Origin: Arcanobacterium phocae
GTDB lineage: Bacteria > Actinomycetota > Actinomycetes > Actinomycetales > Actinomycetaceae
DNA length: 64,000 nucleotides
NCBI RefSeq assembly: GCF_018913465.1
Contig: NZ_JABAPM010000001.1
Coordinates: forward strand, 310,001-374,000
Reading direction: 5' to 3'
The translations under genes and the position numbers were made by a program. This document shows positions 43,890 through 49,919 of the stretch, in pieces (within the stretch, counting starts at the first letter, position 1; each line of letters opens with the position of its first letter). The notes under the pieces are model-generated. The model did not search any database, was not told the origin of the DNA, and was given only the letters and a program-made list of their open reading frames with translations.

Positions 43890-44690
43890 GTGAAACTCAC
43901 AATTATTGGTTGCTCTGGTTCGATGTCTGGTAAAGATTCGCCGGCGTCGTCGTATTTACTCCAAGCCGAAGGCAAAGATGAGTCAGGACTGCAACGAACG
44001 TTCTCGATCGTGCTTGATTTTGGGCCAGGAGCGATGGGACGGTTGTTGCGCTATGTTGATCCCGCGATGATAGATGCAATGTTCTTTTCACATCTTCATG
44101 CTGATCATTGTGCAGACATGGTAGGTATGCAGGTATACCGACGCTGGTATCCCGAGGGCGCATTGCCACAGATACCAGTATATTCTCCTGGCGATGGGGC
44201 CGCGCGAGTTCGGGGACTGTCAGCTGATGATCCGGCTGAAACCTATGAAACTGAATTCGATTTTCACGCCGTTGGGCCGGGAAATATTGTTCATGTTGGT
44301 CCGTTCAGCGTTGAATTCTTCGCCGCCTATCACACGGTACCAGCCTTATCGTTACGGATTACCGGACCTTCTGAAGACCCGGACTTGGGCCGACCGGCCG
44401 TTCTCACCTTTACTGGAGACACCGATACCTGCGACAGCGTTATCGACGCCGAACGCGACGCCGATCTTGTTCTTTCTGAAGCGGCGTTTGAAGAAGGGCG
44501 TGATACGGTTCGCGGAGTGCACCTAACGGGTGTGCGAGCTGGACAGATGGCAGCTGAAGCCGGTGCAAAACGTTTGGTACTCACGCATCTGCAACCATGG
44601 ACTAATCCGCGGAAGAATGCGGCAGATGCGCGCAGTGTTTTCGACGGCGATGTTCACGTGGCTAGCGCTGGCGATGTTTACACGCTCTAG
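43890..44690 (+). CDS. MBL-fold cAMP phosphodiesterase of the Rv1339 type
   Basis: 266 residues, metallo-beta-lactamase fold. Metal motif FFSHLHADHCADMVG (H-x-H-x-D-H), later LSEAAFEEGRDT and the C-terminal LVLTHLQPW carry the other metal ligands. N-terminus MKLTIIGCSGSMSGKDSPAS. The M. tuberculosis orthologue Rv1339 sits in the same order (murI-Rv1339-rph-rdgB) and is an atypical class II cAMP phosphodiesterase, so that activity is inferred here. The GTG start at 43890 follows a GAGGAG site. The terminator at 44717-44755 ends the transcript, so rph is separated from the unit. Confidence 0.87.
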   Translation: MKLTIIGCSGSMSGKDSPASSYLLQAEGKDESGLQRTFSIVLDFGPGAMGRLLRYVDPAMIDAMFFSHLHADHCADMVGMQVYRRWYPEGALPQIPVYSPGDGAARVRGLSADDPAETYETEFDFHAVGPGNIVHVGPFSVEFFAAYHTVPALSLRITGPSEDPDLGRPAVLTFTGDTDTCDSVIDAERDADLVLSEAAFEEGRDTVRGVHLTGVRAGQMAAEAGAKRLVLTHLQPWTNPRKNAADARSVFDGDVHVASAGDVYTL

Positions 44691-44691
44691 C

Positions 44692-45288
44692 CTAAGGTAA
44701 GCCAAGTAGTTGAGTAGCTAGTGAGCGCCTAGCCAGTAAAGCTAGGCTCACTAGCGTCAGAAACGTATGTCGAGTTTTTGAGTAGTTTTTATGTCCATGA
44801 GCGAGAGGTACATGTGACAAGATCTGCGGACCGGATTCCGGTTGCAAGTCCATTAACAAAATACACATCCTCCACCAAGTGTGGTGGCGCATGCTGTACT
44901 GCCATACAACAGCGATCATGTCAGCTACCCACCTGTCGATGTTTAGCCTGCCCAAACAGTCATTCAGCTTATTCCGATCAAGGTCATCTAAAGTGAACCC
45001 AGTTGTATTTTGAGCTTCAGGTTCGGATGGTAATTCGATATTTTTATCGTGGATTAGTTTGTTGCCAGCCCAAGATTTCACATTGGCATTATGGGCGTCC
45101 TTGATTGCTGTATATATTTCAGTAGTGTGGACCTCATCTTGTTCGGAATAAAAAACTACACGATTAACCGCGAGAAGCTCTTCTGGTCCATTTAATGGAA
45201 CTGAGATCAGTCGAGTGTTCTTGTAGCTAAAAGCGTCCACTCTATCCCAGAGTAGTGATTCTATGGAGTTTGGCGTGTGGTTTAACAT
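44692..45288 (-). CDS. Hypothetical protein, probably altered at its C-terminus
   Basis: 198 residues, no family recognised. The N-terminal 120 residues look like an ordinary soluble protein (NRVVFYSEQDEVHTTEIYTA, TLDDLDRNKLNDCLGRLNID). The last 40 or so (ending LARRSLATQLLGLP) are encoded inside the terminator hairpin of the neighbouring rightward gene, which real coding sequence rarely is. The natural stop was probably lost by a frameshift. It is AT-rich compared with its neighbours and lies in the scar between the Rv1339-type gene and rph. Confidence 0.4.
   Translation of the reverse strand: MLNHTPNSIESLLWDRVDAFSYKNTRLISVPLNGPEELLAVNRVVFYSEQDEVHTTEIYTAIKDAHNANVKSWAGNKLIHDKNIELPSEPEAQNTTGFTLDDLDRNKLNDCLGRLNIDRWVADMIAVVWQYSMRHHTWWRMCILLMDLQPESGPQILSHVPLAHGHKNYSKTRHTFLTLVSLALLARRSLATQLLGLP
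44717..44755 (+). terminator. Terminator of the clpS-murI-phosphodiesterase unit
   Basis: GCTAGTGAGCGCCTAGC (44717-44733) pairs with GCTAGGCTCACTAGC (44741-44755), with two unpaired bases in the left arm and a 7-base loop. It lies within the 3' end of the opposite hypothetical ORF. Confidence 0.7.
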
Positions 45289-45300
45289 TTTGCCTGGACT

Positions 45301-45498
45301 GTGAGGGAGGATGATTCGTCTTCTGGAAGTCTGCGGAGGCCAGGTGCTATCGACACTGCTTCATATCCTGCGGATATCGAAGAAAGTGGACTATCGAGAT
45401 TCACCATTGGTAACGTTTCGATGAGCTTGGAGCTCTCAGCATTAATATTAGTTTTAGGCGTTACTGCACTAGTTTTTATACTTAAACTTCCTTCTTGA
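45301..45498 (+). CDS. Small single-TM hypothetical protein
   Basis: 65 residues from GTG 45301. A polar lead (MREDDSSSGSLRRPGAIDTA) is followed by one hydrophobic span (LELSALILVLGVTALVFIL) and a short tail. A GGGAGG is present at 45304-45309 but too late for this start; it fits better a 37-residue frame starting at ATG 45313. The gene call is weak. It lies 12 bases from the start of the opposite hypothetical gene, in the AT-rich scar. Confidence 0.35.
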   Translation: MREDDSSSGSLRRPGAIDTASYPADIEESGLSRFTIGNVSMSLELSALILVLGVTALVFILKLPS

Positions 45499-45540
45499 AT
45501 GTTTGTTGTGAAACTGCGCGTTTGAGCTTGTAAGGGACTA

Positions 45541-45831
45541 TCAGATTTTAGTTAGTGGGAAGATAAGATAGGACGCTAAGATACCAGCTAAGATGGCCGC
45601 GGTGACAATACTATAGATTTTAGCGCGGGACATACTATGAGATATTTTCGCTACAGCGTAGGTGAGGGCAAGTATCATAAAGATCAGTGCGATAATGCTG
45701 AAGGAAGCTGCATATCTATGGAACTTTTCCATCGTAGCGAGATATGAGAAGCTTGTACTCAAGCCTAAGAGGATAATTACAACAATTTTGCTACGGACAA
45801 TGCTTGATTTTTCGCGATGTATAGACTTCAT
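45541..45831 (-). CDS. Small three-TM membrane protein
   Basis: 96 residues. Basic N-terminus MKSIHREKSSIVRSK followed by three membrane spans: IVVIILLGLSTSFSYLA, FSIIALIFMILALTYAVA and IYSIVTAAILAGILASYLIF. I do not recognise the family. GGGATG ahead of the start is a weak ribosome site. Its basic, hydrophobic character resembles small immunity or toxin-related membrane proteins, but nothing nearby confirms that. Confidence 0.5.
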   Translation of the reverse strand: MKSIHREKSSIVRSKIVVIILLGLSTSFSYLATMEKFHRYAASFSIIALIFMILALTYAVAKISHSMSRAKIYSIVTAAILAGILASYLIFPLTKI

Positions 45832-45952
45832 TTTTCATCCCATAAAGTTAAGTAAGTCACACTAAATGTATCACACTTCCTTAAAGTCAACTAGGTAATA
45901 TTGCCGGATTTGTGGAATTGGATGTGAAATACTTTGATATGCGGCAGCGGGT

Positions 45953-46132
45953 TTGGCTGATAATCCTGAAAAATTAGCACTTCGAGCTCCGGCAGACATC
46001 CGAGCTTTTTATTATGCGGTAACTGAAGACGGAGACGATAAAGCTGATGTTCCAGATGGGAAGCTATTCTGTGATCAACTAGTGCAAGTGATGACCATAT
46101 CTCAGAAAGTCATCCATACGGGTTTTCGATAG
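45953..46132 (+). CDS. Possible small gene or gene remnant
   Basis: 59 codons open from a TTG at 45953 (MADNPEKLALRAPADIRAFY, later DVPDGKLFCDQLVQVMTISQ). The composition looks like real coding sequence, but the upstream part hits a stop (45935-45937) and no ribosome site stands before the TTG. The end is followed by GGAG and the next start at 46145, as in an operon. Likely the 3' remnant of a larger gene; too short for any family assignment. Confidence 0.3.
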   Translation: MADNPEKLALRAPADIRAFYYAVTEDGDDKADVPDGKLFCDQLVQVMTISQKVIHTGFR

Positions 46133-46144
46133 GAGCAGAAAATA

Positions 46145-46493
46145 ATGGCAGGTCTAGAAACGATGTTGCAGGAATTAACGCACTTGTCTGGGGCACCTGT
46201 TATCGCCGTAGTTATTGCTCATATTGGTCAAAGAGACCCCGTACTGCAAACAGTTCATCGAGGTGGATAATGATTGTTCCACGATTTTATGGGTTCTTGC
46301 CCAAGCAGAATTGTTTTCCGGTGGGACTGCGATGGAACGTCGAGAATTAGAACGCCACGTAAAGAAATCGGCTCCTACGATCAGCCGCCACATTAAGCAT
46401 CTTGTAGAAGAAGGATGGGTAGAAGTGGTGTCTCAGTGGCTCGTCACGATGAGGCTGTCTGACGAGGGTATATCTCGGCTCGGCCTGCGGTAG
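46145..46493 (+). pseudogene. MarR-like winged-helix regulator, apparently frameshifted
   Basis: An ATG at 46145 with GGAG site opens 41 codons (MAGLETMLQELTHLSGAPVI, then AHIGQRDPVLQTV) and stops at 46268-46270. In the +1 frame, open from 46215, a winged-helix follows: TILWVLAQAELFSGG, the recognition part KKSAPTISRHIKHLVEEGWV and the wing VTMRLSDEGISRLGLR. Read together the two halves make a small MarR-type protein of about 115 residues, with the shift between 46215 and 46268. A separate short HTH protein starting at 46332 is the alternative. Confidence 0.45.
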
Positions 46494-46529
46494 TCTGCGG
46501 ACCGATACGTACCCGGGTAGACTAATTCT

Positions 46530-47273
46530 ATGACTACTTTTTCTCGCGCCGACGGTCGCTCAACCGATGAACTTCGCCCAGTAAAAATTACCCGTAATTT
46601 CCTTGATGCTGGCGAAGGCTCTGTCCTCGTCGAATTTGGCAACACCAAAGTGCTGTGTGTTGCGTCCTTTACTGAAGGTGTTCCGCGGTGGCGCAAAGAT
46701 TCTGGAGAGGGTTGGGTAACTGGAGAATATGCCATGTTGCCTCGTGCAACCTCCACCCGTAACCAGCGTGAATCAGTCAAAGGTAAAGTCTCGGGCCGTA
46801 CTCAAGAAATTTCCCGCCTAGTCGGACGCGCCTTGCGTGCCGTCGTCGATATGAGTGCACTGGGAGAGAACACGATCGTGCTTGACTGTGACGTTCTGCA
46901 GGCCGACGGCGGAACCCGTACCGCATCTATTACGGGCGCGTACGTTGCACTCGCAGACGCAGTTGCTTGGGGGATTGCACAGGGGCACATTAAGCCACGT
47001 GCCGGTAAGCCGGTGCTGAAGGACTCGGTGGCAGCAATTTCGGTCGGCATTATCGACGGCGTGCCATGTCTTGACTTGCCTTACGAAGAAGACGTACGTG
47101 CAGAGACAGATATGAACGTTGTGATGACTGGCTCTGGAAAATTCGTTGAAGTCCAAGGTACTGCCGAGGGTGAACCATTTGATCGCACTGAACTGGGAGT
47201 CTTGCTTGATTTAGCAACAAAGGGTTGTCAGGAGCTCACTGCCAAGCAAACTGCGGTTCTGGCGGAGAAATAA
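46530..47273 (+). CDS. rph: Ribonuclease PH
   Basis: 247 residues, full length. A 3'-to-5' phosphorolytic exoribonuclease that trims the 3' end of tRNA precursors. Motifs: [67 protein letters not shown] and [20 protein letters not shown], with the C-terminal [19 protein letters not shown]. Start ATG 46530 in a region with no strong ribosome site. It ends six bases before the rdgB start. Confidence 0.97.
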   Translation: MTTFSRADGRSTDELRPVKITRNFLDAGEGSVLVEFGNTKVLCVASFTEGVPRWRKDSGEGWVTGEYAMLPRATSTRNQRESVKGKVSGRTQEISRLVGRALRAVVDMSALGENTIVLDCDVLQADGGTRTASITGAYVALADAVAWGIAQGHIKPRAGKPVLKDSVAAISVGIIDGVPCLDLPYEEDVRAETDMNVVMTGSGKFVEVQGTAEGEPFDRTELGVLLDLATKGCQELTAKQTAVLAEK

Positions 47274-47278
47274 CGACG

Positions 47279-47899
47279 ATGGGAACTCAACCGCGTCTAA
47301 TCCTTGCTACCCGAAACGCCCATAAAGTTGGTGAATTGCGGGAAATTTTGGCGCCGTTTTTACCCGGGATCGATTTAACTGCAATCCATTCCGCTGCTGA
47401 TCTCGATGTGCCCGAACCGGTAGAAGATGCTGTAACATTTGCTGGCAATGCGCTGATTAAAGCTCGGCAAATTGCCCAAGCAACCGGCATCCCGGCAGTC
47501 GCCGACGATTCCGGAATCTGCGTGGACGTTCTCGGCGGTGCGCCAGGAATTTTCTCGGCACGCTGGAGCGGTCAACACGGTAACGATCAGGCCAACTTGG
47601 ATTTGTTACTCGCTCAGTTAAGCGATGTGTTGCCCGAATATCGGTCTGCTCATTTTGCGTGTGCTGCTGCGCTGGTAATGCCAGACGGTCAAGAATTTGT
47701 TCGCGAGGGTCGCATGGTCGGAACGCTACGCTATGAGGCTGTAGGTGCGGGCGGTTTCGGATACGATCCGATCTTCCAGCCAGACGGCTATTACGTCACC
47801 GCGGCTGAACTAACGCCCGAAGAAAAGAACGCGATTTCGCATCGCGGCCGGGCATTCGCAGAGCTTGGCCCGATCATCGCACATCACGTTTTTCAGTAA
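47279..47899 (+). CDS. rdgB: dITP/XTP pyrophosphatase (RdgB/HAM1)
   Basis: 206 residues from the ATG at 47279 (MGTQPRLILATRNAHKVGEL), the normal family start; an in-frame start 18 codons earlier lies inside rph. It removes non-canonical purine nucleotides (dITP, XTP) from the nucleotide pool. Motifs: LILATRNAHKVGELREIL, AVADDSGICVDVLGGAPGIFSARW, and GGFGYDPIFQPDG. The Ser/Asp-rich metal-binding loop is intact. Co-transcribed with rph. Confidence 0.95.
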   Translation: MGTQPRLILATRNAHKVGELREILAPFLPGIDLTAIHSAADLDVPEPVEDAVTFAGNALIKARQIAQATGIPAVADDSGICVDVLGGAPGIFSARWSGQHGNDQANLDLLLAQLSDVLPEYRSAHFACAAALVMPDGQEFVREGRMVGTLRYEAVGAGGFGYDPIFQPDGYYVTAAELTPEEKNAISHRGRAFAELGPIIAHHVFQ

Positions 47900-47901
47900 T
47901 C

Positions 47902-48432
47902 CTATTCGATTCCAAGATGGGCGAGTGCTCGTTTGATCAGTGGCAAATGAGTAGAGACGATTTCTGACTGTAGTGATGTGGTGAGGAGATCACGTGGCGG
48001 AAACCAGGTGATCTCCAACGCGTCGGCGCTGGCAGAACAATCCCCAGCCATCGGAATGATATACGCAAGTGAAACTGCGTGTTGGCGTGGATCGTGCCAG
48101 CCTTCGCCTGGTGTAGGGAAGTACTCACCGATGGTGAACGGCGTTAAGCATGCAGGTAGCTGTGGCAACGCCATAAGTCCAAGATCTTTGTCAATATGAC
48201 GAATAATGGCGTCCCGGATAGACTCATGGAACAACACCCTGCCAGAGATGATTGATCGAGTGATGCCAACGTCTTTAGCAGAGAGAAGTAGGCCGATTGC
48301 TTCGATACGTCCGGCGTCATCGATGCGTACTGGAATAATGTCTACGTAAAGCATCGGCACTTTGTTTCGGACAAACTCGAGTTCTTCCGGCGAAAGCCAT
48401 GGTTCCATATCTTCAGAAGCAATTTCACTCAT
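47902..48432 (-). CDS. NUDIX-like hydrolase (DUF4916)
   Basis: 176 residues. VPMLYVDIIPVRIDDAGRIE begins the domain and SIISGRVLFHESIRDAIIRHIDKDLGL occupies the NUDIX-box region (GRV...E...R), with partial conservation of the canonical G-x5-E-x7-REUxEExGU pattern, which is why it is classed in the divergent DUF4916 group. The protein presumably hydrolyses a nucleoside diphosphate-linked compound; the substrate is unknown. It stops two bases after the rdgB stop on the other strand. Confidence 0.8.
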   Translation of the reverse strand: MSEIASEDMEPWLSPEELEFVRNKVPMLYVDIIPVRIDDAGRIEAIGLLLSAKDVGITRSIISGRVLFHESIRDAIIRHIDKDLGLMALPQLPACLTPFTIGEYFPTPGEGWHDPRQHAVSLAYIIPMAGDCSASADALEITWFPPRDLLTTSLQSEIVSTHLPLIKRALAHLGIE

Positions 48433-48561
48433 ACTTCGATTGTGCCAGTTTGATAGCGGACGGTGGCTGATGTTGTGCCGCTGGTGAACACGGTAGGATA
48501 AGGAACAGAGATTTTTCGACGACGGCGAACGTGCCGCGTTGCTCTGCTTTTGGAGGTATGT

Positions 48562-48876
48562 ATGCGTGCGTTTGAACGTCCCATGATGATTGTGTCATTA
48601 ACCTTTATCGGAGTTATGGCAGTTCTTGGGTGGTACACGATCATTGCTGCTCACGGCAATACCACTGGTCTTCTTATCGGAGCTTTAGCTTCGATTATGG
48701 TCGGAGTGGGCGCTTGGGGGTGGCGTCGCGATTCGATGAACTTGTGTGCAACCGCAGCGCTAGGTGCTGGTTTACTTTTTCCTACGCCCTTTGGCCTCAT
48801 TCCAATGATCTTCGGCTTCATCCTTTTTACGCTCATAGTCTCACTGGACCTGCTTGCTACGTTCTCGGGCGAGTAG
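48562..48876 (+). CDS. Small polytopic membrane protein
   Basis: 104 residues from the ATG at 48562, five bases after a GGAGG site (a TTG at 48550 overlaps that site). Four hydrophobic spans: MIVSLTFIGVMAVLGWYTII, LLIGALASIMVGVGAWGW, LCATAALGAGLLFPTPFGL and IFGFILFTLIVSLDLLA. No family recognised. It lies 38 bases before bcp and may be co-transcribed with it. Confidence 0.65.
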   Translation: MRAFERPMMIVSLTFIGVMAVLGWYTIIAAHGNTTGLLIGALASIMVGVGAWGWRRDSMNLCATAALGAGLLFPTPFGLIPMIFGFILFTLIVSLDLLATFSGE

Positions 48877-48914
48877 GGTAGAAGTGAAGCTAGGTACGTT
48901 TTAAGGAGAACATC

Positions 48915-49394
48915 ATGGCACGTTTAGAGGTAGGGCAGAAGGCTCCAGATTTTACTCTCGATACACTTGGCGGTGGAAAAGTATCACTGTCGGAAGAACT
49001 CTCCAAGGCAGATAAAGGCGTGATCGTCTACTTCTATCCGCGGGCTATGACACCCGGTTGTACCACCCAAGCTTGTGACTTCCGGGATTCAGAGAACTCG
49101 TTGAAGAGCGCAGGCTATTCGGTGATCGGGGTGTCGCCAGACAAAGTTGAGTCGCTAGAAAAGTTCACAACTAAGAAGAACTTGAATTTTCCGTTAGCTT
49201 CAGATCCATCGAAGGAAGTTCTCGAAGCTTGGGGAGCCTATGGCGAAAAGAAAAATTATGGCCGTATTCTCCGCGGTGTAATTCGCTCTACTGTTGTGGT
49301 TGCCAAAGACGGTACAGTCTTACACGCTTTTTACAATGTGAAGGCAACGGGTCACGTTGCACGTGTCCGCCGGGAACTGGGAATTGACGAGTGA
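48915..49394 (+). CDS. bcp: Thioredoxin-dependent peroxiredoxin (Bcp)
   Basis: 159 residues. The peroxidatic Cys is in TPGCTTQACDFRDSE, preceded by VIVYFYPRAM; the resolving Cys five residues on (T-Q-A-C) gives the atypical 2-Cys Bcp pattern. It reduces hydrogen peroxide and organic hydroperoxides with thioredoxin. A good ribosome site AAGGAGAA stands ahead of the ATG. It fits the redox theme of the window (DipZ, nitroreductase). Confidence 0.95.
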   Translation: MARLEVGQKAPDFTLDTLGGGKVSLSEELSKADKGVIVYFYPRAMTPGCTTQACDFRDSENSLKSAGYSVIGVSPDKVESLEKFTTKKNLNFPLASDPSKEVLEAWGAYGEKKNYGRILRGVIRSTVVVAKDGTVLHAFYNVKATGHVARVRRELGIDE

Positions 49395-49501
49395 CGTCAG
49401 AAACCTGTGATGTGATCTACGTCAGCATTGCTGATACAATTTTGAGTCCAGCACCTCAGTTATGTATGCTAGACTGGTAACGATCTTTATGGTTACATCA
49501 C

Positions 49502-49583
49502 GCGCGAGTGGCGGAATTGGCAGACGCGCCAGATTTAGGTTCTGGTGCCTTCGGGTGTGAGGGTTCAAGTCCCTCCTCGCGCA
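49502..49583 (+). tRNA. tRNA-Leu (anticodon UAG)
   Basis: Acceptor GCGCGAG (49502-49508) pairs with CTCGCGC (49576-49582), and the discriminator is A (49583). The anticodon stem-loop CCAGA-TTTAGGT-TCTGG gives anticodon TAG. A long variable arm (GTGCCTTCGGGTGT) and T-arm GAGGGTTCAAGTCCCTC are present. Confidence 0.97.
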
Positions 49584-49592
49584 CTTTTAAAA

Positions 49593-49626
49593 CGTTGATG
49601 TATCAACGATAGTCGACTTTTATTTT
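49593..49626 (+). terminator. Probable terminator after tRNA-Leu
   Basis: CGTTGAT (49593-49599) with ATCAACG (49602-49608), a 7-bp stem with a two-base gap, followed about ten bases later by a T-rich stretch ACTTTTATTTT. Confidence 0.5.
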
Positions 49627-49919
49627 AACGCTAGTACTCAGCCACGGACACAGAAATTATATTTTTTGTTTCTAACTGGCATTGTGGTCTTAGGTTGAGC
49701 GGTTCCCAAATAGATATATAGCAAGGCTAAATATCAGCCCCGCTGGAGAATTTCGAGCGTGAAAGCGTTTTCATTCCTGATTGGTCATGAATTTAGCTGT
49801 TTATATGTTGTAACAGTTGATTCGTGGTATCGTTACCATACACTCTTTAAGTGTGTTTTACATCTCCTTTTATAGGAAATTAGCAATGACGCTCATTTCC
49901 ACATCCGGAAGGATTCTCT
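49627..49919. other. Intergenic region before the GH16 gene
   Basis: About 290 bases with no ORF of note. It holds only the LacI-type operator-promoter (49825-49840) and a ribosome site GGAAGGA close to the GH16 ATG. The rest is AT-rich with no clear repeat. Confidence 0.7.
49825..49840 (+). promoter_or_regulatory. LacI-type operator inside the GH16 promoter spacer
   Basis: TGGTATCGTTACCATA with a CG centre and arms TGGTA/TACCA. It lies between -35 TTGATT and -10 TACACT (16-base spacing), so repressor binding would block RNA polymerase directly. The same sequence, reverse complement with two changes, occurs at 55169-55186. Confidence 0.75.
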
